Positions 44,268-53,918 are shown, counted from the stretch's first letter. The stretch: 64,000 nt of DNA from Candidatus Spongiihabitans thiooxidans (GCA_001543005.1 LFLB01000010.1:1-64000), one strand, 5' to 3'. Numbers and translations: made by a program. Notes: generated by a model not told the origin, from the letters alone.

Positions 44268-47200
44268 TCAACCGCAAATATTCCCGCACTTCTCTATTTC
44301 CCCCATCAAGCGTTCGGTCTCAAGCAAGGCGATGATGATTTTTTGGTAGTGGATGATGTCGTGGTGGTTCAAGGCGCTGCCTTTGCGGTCTTTGAGCCAT
44401 TTCTGGGCCGGTTGGTAGCCGCCGATGTGGAAGTTCCAGGCGGTTTCGGGGACATCTTTGAAGTATTGTTTTTTGTTGATATTGACTTGGCCGAGGCGGT
44501 TTTTGGGGTCGGTGATTTGGTATTCGGGTTTGAGGACTTTGTTGTCGCCGGTTTCGGGGTAACCGGTGATGAGGATGTCCAGGGTCGGGCTTTCCATGAG
44601 GTGCAGGACACGCAACTGGCCGCCAAGTTTGACCAGTTTCCAAAACAATGCCTTGTCGGTGGGGTACGGCACGCGGGGGAAGTCTATTTTCAGGAACTCC
44701 TTGTAACGCTGCCGATAGGCGGGCGAGTGCAGGACGGCGTAGAGGTAGTCCAGCAGGTCAATGGGGGCGAAGGTTTTGGCATCCTCTTCTTTTTCCGGAG
44801 TGAAGCGCAGGCCGAGTCCGGCGGCGATGGTGTTGACCATTTCAGGATTGAGATTTGGCTCACGGCTCGACTTCCCGTCCAGACTTTGTTGTTCGGTGTC
44901 GGGGTAGAGGTAAAGAGGTGCTTGATAGCTTGTCGTTTTACTTGAAGTAACTCCGTGTTCCGTCATGCATCGGCTAACAAGTATGTGCGCGAAGCCTCCC
45001 TTGATCTCTTCCCTTTTGTGAAAGATCAACCCCACATTCTCGCCCGCAAGAAAGTGCCGCATGACTCCCTTGCGCGGCATACAGTGAAATCCTTTTGAGT
45101 TTCCGGTGTAATAGGTGTAACGCATATCAAACGGGCGATAACCTATTGGCACTGCCACATCGTCGTTGTTGCCGAAGACATTCTCTTCCAGATCTTTTCT
45201 TGCCAGCCGTACTTTCCAATCCCTGACATCCCGTCCAAGCGAAAACTTTGTACGGGCCGTTTCGTCATCCAGTGCGCGAAACTCGGCGATGGCGGTTTTC
45301 AATTCCTGTGGCGTGTGATGAATAGTGAAACGATCGCGCGCCGTGACAATGCCAACCGAGTTTGTCGGCAACAAATCGCTGACGGAAAACCCTTTGTCAT
45401 ACTCGCCTTGCAACTCATAATCCTTTTGCACAAAGAAATAATGCGGCGCCTGAGGCTTCAGTTCCTGGAAGCCAACTTGTTCAAGATTGTTGTTCCACAA
45501 AAATTGATATTTGCTTTCGCGCTCCCCGAACAAGTCATGATGAAACACGCGCGCCGGCGCGTCGTCATTTTTCTTTCCGGTTTTTATGAACAAGTTGATG
45601 GAAACGCCTTGCTGAATGTCAAACACGTTTTTGTCGGGCGAGCCGTCCGGCGCGGTTTCCTTTTTCTTGCTGTTGCCGTGCAAGTCCAAAATATAAATCG
45701 CATCGAAACTTTGCAGCAGACTCCAGCGCATGCCGCGAAAGGTCGGATTGTCGAGAAAGCTATGGTTGTTGATGTAAGCGAGCACGCCTTCGCCGGTGCG
45801 ATCAATGTAGTGCTGACCGTAGCGGATGAACTTCACATAATCATCGTTAAGCCACTTGGAATTTTTCTCCTGCAATCTTCCGCCGCCCGGCTCTTGTTTG
45901 TAAGGCCACAGCAAGTTGGTAATCCACTCGCCCTTGTTGGCGGATTCACCGCTATACGGCGGATTGCCAATCACCACCATCACCGGCGTGTCGCGCTTGA
46001 TGAAATTCGCTTGATCCGCCTCGGCGGAAAGCCACTGCGCGAACAGCGTGCCGGTGTCGGGGTGGTATTCCTCCAGCGAGTTGGTCAGGAAGATACGCAA
46101 GCGGCGGTTATCCAGTTGGCAGCCGCTGTCGCGCAGCACCATTTCCAGCTTGGTGTGCGCCATGGCGTAGGACGCCATCAATACTTCAAAGCCGTTCAAT
46201 CGTGGAATCAAGTCGTTGCGGACATAGTCGGGCCAGATGCCTTTTTGATTGGCAAAAGGCCCGTGATAAATCTGTTGCACGATGGCGGCGAGGAAAGTGC
46301 CGGTGCCGGCGGCCGGGTCGAGGATTTGCACCTTGTGCACTTCCTGCTTGCGCCCGTCGATTCCAATGGTGATTTTGCCAGTGTGCGCTAGACCTTCGCT
46401 CAAGCCGAATTCTTTTTGCAGGATGTCATCCACCGCCCGCACGATGAAGTCCACCACCGGTTTTGGGGTGTAATAAACGCCGCGGCTTTTACGCAGTTTT
46501 GGGTCGTATTCGCCGAGGAAGGTCTCGTAAAAATGAATGAACGGGTCGTTGCGCTGGGTGGCTTTGCCGTAGCCCTTCATCAGCTCGCCGACATCGGCGG
46601 CGCGGAAGATGTCGGCGAGGTCGTCGACGATCCAGCGAATGCGCTGGTCGAGGTCGTAGCCGGCGATGTGCTGAAAAAATCGGCGCAGGAACGGGTTGTT
46701 GGCGGGAATCAGCTCGGCGGCTTCGCGGCGGGTGAAGGTGGCCGGGGTCGGGTCGTGCAAACGCGCCGCGAACATGCCGTAGGCGACGGTCTGGGCGTAG
46801 ATGTCGGCAAAGGCGTCGGCTTCAATATCGTGTATCAAATGCCTGCGGAACGCTTGCATTTGCCCCTGCAACGCGCTCTGCATTTCAGCAACCTCAAGTC
46901 CGCCACCTTCGCCTTCGTCCCGTTTAAGGGCCTCGGCAATCACGCCGGCCAGCATCCGCGCTTTCATCGCCATGCGCCCGGCAAGGTCGGCGGCGGTGGT
47001 AATGGTCTGGCCTTCGTAACCAGCAAAGGTGTTAAGAAAATCGGCAAAGGCGCGGAAGGCGTCCGGCTTGGGTTTGATATGGCCGCCGCTAATCCCGGCG
47101 ATGTCCACCGTGGCCACGCGCTCGCCGCCCCGGAACAGGCGGAACTCCCGGTAGTTGGTGAAAATCAGGTTGTCGAGGGATTCGGCGTAGCGGCGCAGCT

Positions 47201-47450
47201 GTTCTTTATGGATTGGGGCGTCCAGGTTTTTGTCAATGTCCTTGGCCTCGATATAGCCGAGCGGGATATGGTTGCGAGTCAGCACGAAGTCGGGGGCGCC
47301 GCAGTCAATCTGCTTGGGCTCGTTGGTAACCATGGCATCAGGGATCACCGATTCCAGCAGGGCTTTGAGGGCCGGGCGGTAGGTGTGCTCGGTGGCGTGG
47401 CCTGTGGTGTAGTGCCGCTCGAGTTGCTTGATGTATGGTTGGATGTTCAT
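44268..47450 (-). CDS. Single-chain restriction-modification enzyme (type IIG/ISP-like, no helicase)
   Basis: A 1060-residue fusion expected to cut unmodified DNA and methylate adenine. The N-terminal nuclease has a PD-(D/E)XK pattern: PDFVLTRN near residue 52 and YIEAKDIDKN near 65. An N6-adenine methylase domain follows, with motif I DPAAGTGTFLAAIV near 375 and motif IV GNPPYSGES near 500. The C-terminal 500 residues carry the target-recognition region and the WLKDRKGSALNHHDIIHY tail. Type ISP enzymes add a helicase of several hundred residues between nuclease and methylase; it is absent here. There are no separate specificity genes nearby. Confidence 0.88.
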   Translation of the reverse strand: MNIQPYIKQLERHYTTGHATEHTYRPALKALLESVIPDAMVTNEPKQIDCGAPDFVLTRNHIPLGYIEAKDIDKNLDAPIHKEQLRRYAESLDNLIFTNYREFRLFRGGERVATVDIAGISGGHIKPKPDAFRAFADFLNTFAGYEGQTITTAADLAGRMAMKARMLAGVIAEALKRDEGEGGGLEVAEMQSALQGQMQAFRRHLIHDIEADAFADIYAQTVAYGMFAARLHDPTPATFTRREAAELIPANNPFLRRFFQHIAGYDLDQRIRWIVDDLADIFRAADVGELMKGYGKATQRNDPFIHFYETFLGEYDPKLRKSRGVYYTPKPVVDFIVRAVDDILQKEFGLSEGLAHTGKITIGIDGRKQEVHKVQILDPAAGTGTFLAAIVQQIYHGPFANQKGIWPDYVRNDLIPRLNGFEVLMASYAMAHTKLEMVLRDSGCQLDNRRLRIFLTNSLEEYHPDTGTLFAQWLSAEADQANFIKRDTPVMVVIGNPPYSGESANKGEWITNLLWPYKQEPGGGRLQEKNSKWLNDDYVKFIRYGQHYIDRTGEGVLAYINNHSFLDNPTFRGMRWSLLQSFDAIYILDLHGNSKKKETAPDGSPDKNVFDIQQGVSINLFIKTGKKNDDAPARVFHHDLFGERESKYQFLWNNNLEQVGFQELKPQAPHYFFVQKDYELQGEYDKGFSVSDLLPTNSVGIVTARDRFTIHHTPQELKTAIAEFRALDDETARTKFSLGRDVRDWKVRLARKDLEENVFGNNDDVAVPIGYRPFDMRYTYYTGNSKGFHCMPRKGVMRHFLAGENVGLIFHKREEIKGGFAHILVSRCMTEHGVTSSKTTSYQAPLYLYPDTEQQSLDGKSSREPNLNPEMVNTIAAGLGLRFTPEKEEDAKTFAPIDLLDYLYAVLHSPAYRQRYKEFLKIDFPRVPYPTDKALFWKLVKLGGQLRVLHLMESPTLDILITGYPETGDNKVLKPEYQITDPKNRLGQVNINKKQYFKDVPETAWNFHIGGYQPAQKWLKDRKGSALNHHDIIHYQKIIIALLETERLMGEIEKCGNICG

Positions 47451-47562
47451 TGTTTGTCCGCGGTCGGGTTGAGTACAGCGGCGGCGGTTTTTTCCGCCAT
47501 GCCGAATAATACGCTTGCATACGCGGTGTATTTTAGTGGGTATTTCCGCTGGGATAATACCC

Positions 47563-47819
47563 TACTTCTACCGCAACCACGGTTTATATTGCCCATGATG
47601 TCAAATCTGTGGGCCGAGGAATAAAACTATATAGCGCTTTAATGGATTTAATTGCTGAGCAAGATATTCACCGAGCTTATGGGTTTATTACGTTGCCCAA
47701 TCTGGCATCTATTGATTTGCATCAACGGTTAGGGTTTAGGTTGGTCGGAAAGTTTGATGAGGTTGGGAAAAAGTTTGGGAAATATCATAAGTATTGCTTT
47801 GTATCAGAAGAAATTTTAG
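47563..47819 (+). pseudogene. Decayed 3' part of a GNAT acetyltransferase (right repeat copy)
   Basis: Corresponds to the last third of the gene at 40724: VGRGIKLYSALMDLIAEQD and ASIDLHQRLGFRLVGKFDEV. A one-base length difference near 47800 puts the tail out of frame, and the N-terminal two thirds are missing. It was left by the insertion that also truncated rph on the left. Confidence 0.85.
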
Positions 47820-48264
47820 GGTTCACAATTCAAACTGTTATTCGAACCGCGGATAACAGGTCGGGTAATGTATAATCCGCTCCCCTGCACTAAAAAAATC
47901 GCCTGAAAAAAATTGACAGCATGACCCGACCGAGCAATCGCCCAAGCAATCGCATGGCGGACGAGATGCGTCCGGTCAGCATTATCCGCCATTACACCAA
48001 GCATGCCGAAGGTTCGATTTTGATTTGTTTTGGTGATACCAAGGTGCTTTGCAACGCCAGCATAGAAGATCGGGTTCCGCATTTTTTACGAAACTCCAAG
48101 CAGGGATGGGTCACTGCCGAGTACAGTATGTTGCCGCGTTCAACCAATGAGCGCATGACCAGAGAAGCGACGCGCGGCCGGCAATCCGGGCGGACGCTTG
48201 AGATTCAGCGCTTAATCGGCCGATCTCTGCGTGCCGCGATTGATGCCAAACTGTTGGGGGAGCG
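47563..48264. repeat. Right copy of the 702-bp direct repeat
   Basis: Matches 40969-41670. It spans the decayed GNAT tail and the first 115 codons of the intact rph gene. Continuation into a full rph on this side and into foreign DNA on the left side shows which copy is the functional one. Confidence 0.9.
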
Positions 48265-48655
48265 CACGATAACCATCGACTGTGATGTGCTGCAGGCTGA
48301 CGGCGGCACCCGCACGGCATCAATAACCGGCGCTTATGTGGCCTTAGTTGATGCCGTGAATAAGTTGCTTGCTGACGGCAAGATGAAACAAAATCCGATT
48401 CATCGCGCGATTTCATCAGTATCCATCGGCGTTTATAAAGGTCAAGTGGTGACGGATCTGGATTATCTTGAAGATAGTCATGCCGAGACCGACATGAATG
48501 TGGTGATGGATGACGCTGGTCGATATGTCGAAATCCAGGGCACAGCGGAACGGGTGCCCTTCTCCCGAGAGGTTATGAATGAAATGCTAGATCATGCCCA
48601 GCAAGCGTGCCTGTCTTTGTTTGAAATACAACGCTCAAGTTTGGAGAACGCTTAA
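47921..48655 (+). CDS. rph: RNase PH
   Basis: Phosphorolytic 3'-5' exoribonuclease that trims tRNA precursors, 244 residues, the usual length. N-terminal R-rich [39 protein letters not shown] and the catalytic acidic [16 protein letters not shown]-type segment ([19 protein letters not shown]) are all present. Its first 344 bases are repeated at 41327-41670. It is followed 15 bases later by rdgB, the common rph-rdgB pair. Confidence 0.95.
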   Translation: MTRPSNRPSNRMADEMRPVSIIRHYTKHAEGSILICFGDTKVLCNASIEDRVPHFLRNSKQGWVTAEYSMLPRSTNERMTREATRGRQSGRTLEIQRLIGRSLRAAIDAKLLGERTITIDCDVLQADGGTRTASITGAYVALVDAVNKLLADGKMKQNPIHRAISSVSIGVYKGQVVTDLDYLEDSHAETDMNVVMDDAGRYVEIQGTAERVPFSREVMNEMLDHAQQACLSLFEIQRSSLENA

Positions 48656-48669
48656 ATTCTTGTTTGATA

Positions 48670-49266
48670 ATGAAAATTGTTCTCGCCACGGGTAATCCAG
48701 GCAAAATCAAGGAACTCCAAACACTGTTGAGCGATTCGGATCACGAAATAACCGCACAGCTCGATTACGGCGTGGGCGATGCGGATGAAAGTGGCATTAG
48801 TTTCGTCGAAAACGCATTGATTAAAGCGCGGCACGCGAGTCTGCACACCGGCCTGGCGGCAATCGCCGACGATTCAGGGCTTGAGGTCGATTATTTAGGC
48901 GGGAAACCGGGTATCCATTCGGCGCGTTATGCCGGCGAAAACGCCACCGATCAGGAAAATATCGATAAATTATTGGCTGCGCTTGATGGCGTGCCGCTGG
49001 AAAACAGAAATGCCCGATTTCACTGTGTCATCGCCTTGGTCAAGTGTGCCGACGACCCCAATCCTGCAATTTTCCATGGCTGCTGGGAAGGGCGAATTGC
49101 CGATGCACCGGCCGGTAGTAATGGATTTGGATATGATTCGGTTTTTTACATTCCCGATTTAGGGTGCGCCTCAGCGGAGCTTTCAGCATCGGTTAAAAAC
49201 AAAAATAGTCATCGTGGGAAAGCGCTTCGGCAGTTGCGTCGACAGTTGCGGCGACAATTGATATAA
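48670..49266 (+). CDS. rdgB: Non-canonical purine NTP pyrophosphatase (RdgB/HAM1)
   Basis: Hydrolyses dITP/XTP to monophosphates to clean the nucleotide pool. The ATG at 48670 gives MKIVLATGNPGKIKEL, the typical N-terminus. The metal and base site EDSG-type ADDSGLEVDYLGGKPGIHSARYAG and GFGYDSVF-like SNGFGYDSVFYIP are present, and SHRGKAL is at the C-terminus. About 199 residues, with a short repetitive arginine-rich tail (RQLRRQLRRQLI) coded by a near-tandem repeat. It is probably co-transcribed with rph. Confidence 0.94.
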   Translation: MKIVLATGNPGKIKELQTLLSDSDHEITAQLDYGVGDADESGISFVENALIKARHASLHTGLAAIADDSGLEVDYLGGKPGIHSARYAGENATDQENIDKLLAALDGVPLENRNARFHCVIALVKCADDPNPAIFHGCWEGRIADAPAGSNGFGYDSVFYIPDLGCASAELSASVKNKNSHRGKALRQLRRQLRRQLI

Positions 49267-49300
49267 TTTAATGAAAATTTTTCTGAAATAAATAATCCTG

Positions 49301-51481
49301 ATGAATTTGGAAAAACTGGTTACGTTCAAGGGACGAAAGGGCGCATTGCTGCTTGTGGTTGCCGATGGCGTGGGTCTGGCTGAGCCAGGGCCCGCCAATG
49401 CGCTTTCCCTGGCCAACACCCCGGTTATCGATGCGTTATTGAAATCCAGGTTCAGCACCCAATTACATGCTCATGGCACCTATGTTGGCTTGCCGACGGA
49501 TTCTGATATGGGTAATAGCGAGGTCGGCCACAATACGCTGGGTGGCGGTCGTATTTTTGATCAGGGCGCTAAGCTGGTTAACGCGGCATTTGCAAGCGGC
49601 GGCATTTATGAAAGCGAGTGCTGGCAGGAAATCGAAGCGCGTGGAAAACAGGGCAAAACCATCCACTTTCTCGGGCTGCTGTCTGACGGCAATGTGCATT
49701 CCCACATAGACCATTTATTGCAGTTGGTGAAACGTTGTCAACAATCGACAATTGCATTGGTGTGCGTACACGCCTTGCTGGATGGTCGTGATGTCGATCC
49801 AAGATCGGCGCCAAAATATCTCAGCCAACTCCAGGAGGCCCTGGACCAGGTAAATAGTTCTGGAGATTTTAACTATCGAATTGCCTCCGGTGGCGGTCGC
49901 ATGGCCATCACCATGGATCGATATCAAGCGGATTGGGGCATGGTGAAGCGGGGATTTGATACCCATGTTTTAGCCAAGGTCGCGGGAATCGGCCGCGAAG
50001 TCACCAGTGCATTGGATGAAGTGAGCCGGCAATACCAAGCCAATCCGAAACTGTCCGATCAATATCTTGCCCCCTTCGTGGTGGTCAACGATCAGGGTGC
50101 AGTCGGGAAAATGGCCTCAGGCGATGGCGTGGTTTTGTTCAATTTTCGTGGCGATCGAGGCATTGAAATTTCCCAGGCATTGGAGCACTCTGATTCTTCC
50201 CGGCCTGATTTTTCCAAGTTTGATCGCGGAGATTACCCGCAAGTCTATTTTTGCGGGATGCTGCAATACGACGGCGATCTCAAAGTGCCTAAAAACTATT
50301 TGGTCAATCCGCCGCTCATTGAACGCACCATGGTGGAATTCATGTGCGCCGAAGGCATGCGCACTTTTGCCGTGAGCGAGACGCAAAAATTCGGGCACGT
50401 CACCTATTTCTGGAATGGAAATAAATCCGGTTATATCGACCAATCCCTTGAAACCTATATCGAGATTCCATCGGATAATTGCGAGTTCAACCAGGCGCCG
50501 GCAATGAAAGCGGTGGAAATCACCGATGCCACTATTAAATTGATTGAATCAGGAGAATTTGACTTTGGCAGAATAAATTTCGCCAACGGCGACATGGTGG
50601 GACACACTGGGGATATTCCGGCTACGGTTCAGTCTCTGGAATGCGTCGATACTTGTCTTGGGCGTTTGCTCGATTGCATTAAAAAGCATAACGGCATTTT
50701 GATATTCACTGCGGATCACGGCAACGCCGATGAAATGTTCGTCGAAAAAGGCGGTAAACGAATCGTAAGAACATCTCATTCGCTAAACCCCGTGCCCTTT
50801 GTAATTGTTGATAGTGCAGTTGATAGCGTGGGCGATGACGCCTATCAACTAAATGACAACATTGAAGGCGGTCTCGCCAATGTGGCCGCTACCGTTTTCA
50901 ACTTACTCGGTTATCGCGCACCAGAAGATTATCAGCCTTCATTAATCGCTTTCGCCAACGAACCTAATCGACGATCGATTTATCGAGGCAACGTGATCGA
51001 TCTTGGACTTGAGACATCAAAATCACCCAATGATGAAATCATGGCAATCGAAGTTGTTCGACACCCCGGCGGTGCGGTGGTTGTGGCGATGGATGACAAA
51101 AACAACCTTTGCATAATCAAACAGTTTCGCCATGTCGTGAATGATTGGATTTGGGAGTTTCCTGCCGGCATCATCGAAATTCATGAACCCGCAGAACAAA
51201 CAGCGCGACGGGAGATCAAGGAAGAAACCGGATTCAGCGCAGGACAATGGCGTTCTTTGGGCTCAATCTTAACCACGCCCGGCTTTTGCGACGAACGGCT
51301 ACATATATTCCTCGCTACCGACCTCACCAAAGGTGAAACCGCCCATCAGGCACACGAATTTATAGAAATACATTGGCTGTCCATACACAAAATCAAGGCA
51401 ATGGTTAATGCCGGTGAAATGGATGACGCAAAGAGTATCGTCGCGTTTTACAAAGTACAGGAATATTTATCTCTTATTTAA
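49301..51481 (+). CDS. Fusion of cofactor-independent phosphoglycerate mutase (GpmI) and NUDIX hydrolase
   Basis: Residues 1-548 are GpmI, which interconverts 3- and 2-phosphoglycerate with manganese: the phosphoserine loop is MGNSEVGHNTLGGGR and a metal motif is FTADHGNADEMF. After YQPSLIAFAN a short linker leads into a NUDIX hydrolase from about residue 560, with RGNVIDLGLETSK at its start. The NUDIX box GIIEIHEPAEQTARRE...EETGF near 623-645 is complete (G-x5-E-x7-REUxEE). The NUDIX part is closest to ADP-ribose/nudix pyrophosphatases. The frame is open throughout, with no internal start or ribosome site needed. The stop is followed by an inverted repeat. Confidence 0.9.
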   Translation: MNLEKLVTFKGRKGALLLVVADGVGLAEPGPANALSLANTPVIDALLKSRFSTQLHAHGTYVGLPTDSDMGNSEVGHNTLGGGRIFDQGAKLVNAAFASGGIYESECWQEIEARGKQGKTIHFLGLLSDGNVHSHIDHLLQLVKRCQQSTIALVCVHALLDGRDVDPRSAPKYLSQLQEALDQVNSSGDFNYRIASGGGRMAITMDRYQADWGMVKRGFDTHVLAKVAGIGREVTSALDEVSRQYQANPKLSDQYLAPFVVVNDQGAVGKMASGDGVVLFNFRGDRGIEISQALEHSDSSRPDFSKFDRGDYPQVYFCGMLQYDGDLKVPKNYLVNPPLIERTMVEFMCAEGMRTFAVSETQKFGHVTYFWNGNKSGYIDQSLETYIEIPSDNCEFNQAPAMKAVEITDATIKLIESGEFDFGRINFANGDMVGHTGDIPATVQSLECVDTCLGRLLDCIKKHNGILIFTADHGNADEMFVEKGGKRIVRTSHSLNPVPFVIVDSAVDSVGDDAYQLNDNIEGGLANVAATVFNLLGYRAPEDYQPSLIAFANEPNRRSIYRGNVIDLGLETSKSPNDEIMAIEVVRHPGGAVVVAMDDKNNLCIIKQFRHVVNDWIWEFPAGIIEIHEPAEQTARREIKEETGFSAGQWRSLGSILTTPGFCDERLHIFLATDLTKGETAHQAHEFIEIHWLSIHKIKAMVNAGEMDDAKSIVAFYKVQEYLSLI

Positions 51482-51497
51482 GCGGTGCTGAATGTGC

Positions 51498-51512
51498 CAG
51501 TTGCGACAACTG
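51498..51512. terminator. Hairpin between convergent gpmI-NUDIX and yqeY genes
   Basis: CAGTTG-CGA-CAACTG makes a six-base stem, nested in a larger imperfect inverted repeat (ATTTAAGC around 51477 and GCTTAAAT around 51535). Position between convergent genes suggests a bidirectional terminator, but there is no long T run. Confidence 0.4.
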
Positions 51513-51569
51513 AATGGCGGCGCGCTTAAATTTAACCGCCTCGGGGATAATCATTGAGGCAGGAAAAAC

Positions 51570-52037
51570 TCAGGAAAGCAAGGATTTTATCCTTGCACTG
51601 ACCGCCCCCATTTCCACGCGACCCTGAGCTTCTGCCTGGGCTTTTGCCTGGACTTTTAATTGAACCAGGCCTATCACTTTGCCCATGTCTTGCATGGTCG
51701 TAGCGCCAGATTGTTGAATCGCCTCCTGAATCAAGCTGTCGATTTCGGGAGCAGATAACGGCTCGGGCAAGTAAGTTTCCAATATGGCAATATTGGCTCT
51801 TTCCTTGTCCACGAGGTCTTCCCGGTTGCCTTTTGTAAATTGCTCGGCGGCATCAGTACACTGCTTGACCATTTTTTGGATTATTTGCAGTACGTCCTGG
51901 TCATCAAGCTGAATTTGCTCATCCACCTCTTTGCGTTGGATAGCCGCTCGCAACAATCTGATGGTTTCGAGCCTGACCACCTGCCGGTCTCGCATCGCTG
52001 CTTTCATATCAACAATCAAGCTTTCTTTCAAACTCAT
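51570..52037 (-). CDS. yqeY: GatB/YqeY domain protein
   Basis: A 155-residue helical protein resembling the tail domain of GatB; the role of stand-alone YqeY is not settled, though it is linked to tRNA. The start MSLKESLIVDMKAAMRDRQVVRLETIRLLRAAI and the RKEVDEQIQLDDQ segment are typical. It lies downstream of rpsU, as in many Gammaproteobacteria (rpsU-yqeY-dnaG), but dnaG does not follow. A KAQAEAQGR stretch of short repeats is near the end. Confidence 0.92.
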   Translation of the reverse strand: MSLKESLIVDMKAAMRDRQVVRLETIRLLRAAIQRKEVDEQIQLDDQDVLQIIQKMVKQCTDAAEQFTKGNREDLVDKERANIAILETYLPEPLSAPEIDSLIQEAIQQSGATTMQDMGKVIGLVQLKVQAKAQAEAQGRVEMGAVSARIKSLLS

Positions 52038-52128
52038 CAGAGATTTAGGCTAATTGGGATATTCAGGATCAGGGTAAGCATAACCAACACAGATAAACCC
52101 GGCAAGGTTGCGCTACGGTGAGACGCCC

Positions 52129-52344
52129 CTAATAAAGACGTTTGTACCTGGCTCGTTGACGAGATACTCGTTTCATTTCCCGTCGAACCGCGGCCTCACC
52201 ATCTCTTTTGCGGATGGTAGTCGGCTTTTCGTAGCACTGGCGACGGCGGGATTCGGTAAAAATTCCGGCACGTTCGCAGGCCCGGCGAAATCGCCTTAAA
52301 ATGATATCAAAGGGCTCGTTTTGTCGAACTTGTACAGATGGCAT
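52129..52344 (-). CDS. rpsU: Ribosomal protein bS21
   Basis: Small arginine-rich 30S protein of 71 residues, from [19 protein letters not shown] to [14 protein letters not shown], a very close fit to bS21. It helps base-pairing between mRNA and 16S rRNA. It is placed upstream of yqeY on the same strand, 91 bases away. Flanking DNA towards 52476 has no gene and should contain its promoter. Confidence 0.96.
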   Translation of the reverse strand: MPSVQVRQNEPFDIILRRFRRACERAGIFTESRRRQCYEKPTTIRKRDGEAAVRREMKRVSRQRARYKRLY

Positions 52345-52614
52345 ATGTGTTTAATTCCTGGCGGTTCCAAAAGGGGCATGATTATACTGCATTTTTCAGT
52401 CAGTTTCATAAGGATTTTCGGGAATTCCAGATTTTTTGGACATGCCTGCCCCCCTAACCCCCGTGCAACGTAACATGTGTGGCTCAAACGACTCTTCCTC
52501 ATCAGCCCATCTTACGGTAGTTTTAGTTATCCAGGACAGCCCCTAAATAACAAACCCGATTGTAATATACAGAAAAATCCATTTAACTATCTCATTCAAT
52601 TTGATAAACAACAA

Positions 52615-53814
52615 ATGCCCAAAATAACTTGTAGCCAACCATTCCAGGCGACGCCATTCCAGGCATTTATGCCAACATTATTTTTACAGCTACTGATCAT
52701 TTTCGGGGGCGCAACCTTGCTCGCTTCTTGTACCCTTCTCAAACCTCGAGAAGCCGGGTTCGGAAAGGCGATTGAATGGGAATCAATACGCGGTTGGGAA
52801 CAGGATAACCATGCCGAAGCCTGGCCAGCCTTGCAAAATAATTGTAAGGTGCTGGCGAAAAATCCATTGTGGGCTGAAATTTGCAACGCAGTCGCTGCTG
52901 TCGATGCGCTTGGGCAGCCTGACAATACCGAGGCTAAAAACTTTTTTGAAACCTGGTTTGTTCCGCGCCCACTGTATGCTGATGGGGGTAAACAGCACGG
53001 TTTGATTACCGGTTATTACGAGCCTCTGTTGTTCGGTAGCAAGGTTGCGGATACCCGCTTTCGCTACCCCATATATCAGCAACCTGAGTCGCTGCTTACC
53101 ATCAATCTCGGTAGCTTGTATCCAGCGTTGAAAAACAAACGGGTGCGGGGTCGAAAGGTTGGTAATACAATTGTTCCATTTTATTCTCGTGAGGAAATCG
53201 AAGCCAATCGGGATTTATTGTCAGGTCAAGAATTGTTTTGGCTGGATGACCGCGATGCGGTATTTTTTCTACACATCCAGGGTTCCGGGCGTGTTCAGTT
53301 GCCCGATGGTAAAACAGTTGGCGTTGGCTATAGCAATCAAAACGGACATCCCTATGTGGCGATTGGTCGTATTTTGCTTGAGCAAGGCGAACTTGGCCAA
53401 GAGGAAATTTCATTATTTACTATTCGTCAATGGCTACAGGACTACCCGGAAAAAGCAGTGAACTTACTCAATGAAAACCCCAGCTACGTGTTTTTTGTTC
53501 TGCGGGAAGCCACCGAGAATGGCCCCATCGGATCTTTGAACACACCTTTAACTGCTGAACGCAGTCTTGCTATCGATCCCAAACTGGTAAAACTGGGCAC
53601 GCCCATTTGGCTGGCGACAAACTATCCGGGGCAGCCTGACCGGGACTACCTGCGATTAGTCTTTGCTCAGGATACTGGCGGTGCCATAAAAGGCACGTTG
53701 CGTGCAGACTTATTTTGGGGCCACGGCGAGTATGCGGAGCGTTCTGCGGGAAGCATGAAAGAACAAGGCAGTTTGATTGTGTTGCTGCCAAAATCGCATA
53801 AACCGGAAGATTAA
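52615..53814 (+). CDS. mltA: Membrane-bound lytic murein transglycosylase A
   Basis: Lipoprotein that cleaves peptidoglycan glycan strands between NAM and NAG. The likely start is 52615 (MPKITCSQPFQ) or 52669 (MPTLFLQLL); the frame is open further back to 52477. A lipobox LLASC at about residue 40 from 52615 gives the lipidated cysteine. The MltA domain follows with GLITGYYEPLL and YPIYQQPESL, and the 3D domain near the end carries the catalytic aspartates (FAQDTGGAIKGTLRADLFWG). The 3D signature and lipobox make the call firm. Confidence 0.93.
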   Translation: MPKITCSQPFQATPFQAFMPTLFLQLLIIFGGATLLASCTLLKPREAGFGKAIEWESIRGWEQDNHAEAWPALQNNCKVLAKNPLWAEICNAVAAVDALGQPDNTEAKNFFETWFVPRPLYADGGKQHGLITGYYEPLLFGSKVADTRFRYPIYQQPESLLTINLGSLYPALKNKRVRGRKVGNTIVPFYSREEIEANRDLLSGQELFWLDDRDAVFFLHIQGSGRVQLPDGKTVGVGYSNQNGHPYVAIGRILLEQGELGQEEISLFTIRQWLQDYPEKAVNLLNENPSYVFFVLREATENGPIGSLNTPLTAERSLAIDPKLVKLGTPIWLATNYPGQPDRDYLRLVFAQDTGGAIKGTLRADLFWGHGEYAERSAGSMKEQGSLIVLLPKSHKPED

Positions 53815-53918
53815 AATCTGGAAACCGGAGAAGCCCTCCTCCCCTTGTTCATGTAGGAGCCATGCAGGAGCCGCCAGGAGGACCGCACCTCATTATTGGC
53901 GCCCTTGAGATTGAACAA

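Larger units (their letters stand above)
41671..47562. mobile_element. Inserted island bounded by direct repeats of rph/GNAT DNA
   Basis: The 5.9-kb insert holds a truncated PcfJ-like ORF, a DUF2779 fragment, fragments of a second RM gene and of queG, a two-gene small-protein/membrane-protein unit and a 1060-residue restriction-modification fusion. The flanking 702-bp copies and the split of rph into a 5' stub on the left and an intact copy on the right are what single-crossover integration of a circular molecule carrying a GNAT-rph segment would leave. No integrase, transposase or terminal inverted repeat was found inside. The fragments of unrelated housekeeping genes suggest repeated recombination. 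Confidence 0.8.

Noticed and set aside
45315-46391. Long plus-strand ORF of 358 codons opposite the RM gene, and another of 402 codons at 46416-47624
   Set aside because: Both are antisense to a protein with clear nuclease and methylase motifs. They have no ribosome sites and their composition matches the shadow of codon bias in the real gene.
49301-51481. Two separate genes (gpmI and NUDIX) rather than a fusion
   Set aside because: There is no stop between the domains and no ribosome site at the internal ATG near 51041, so separate genes would need an unseen error.
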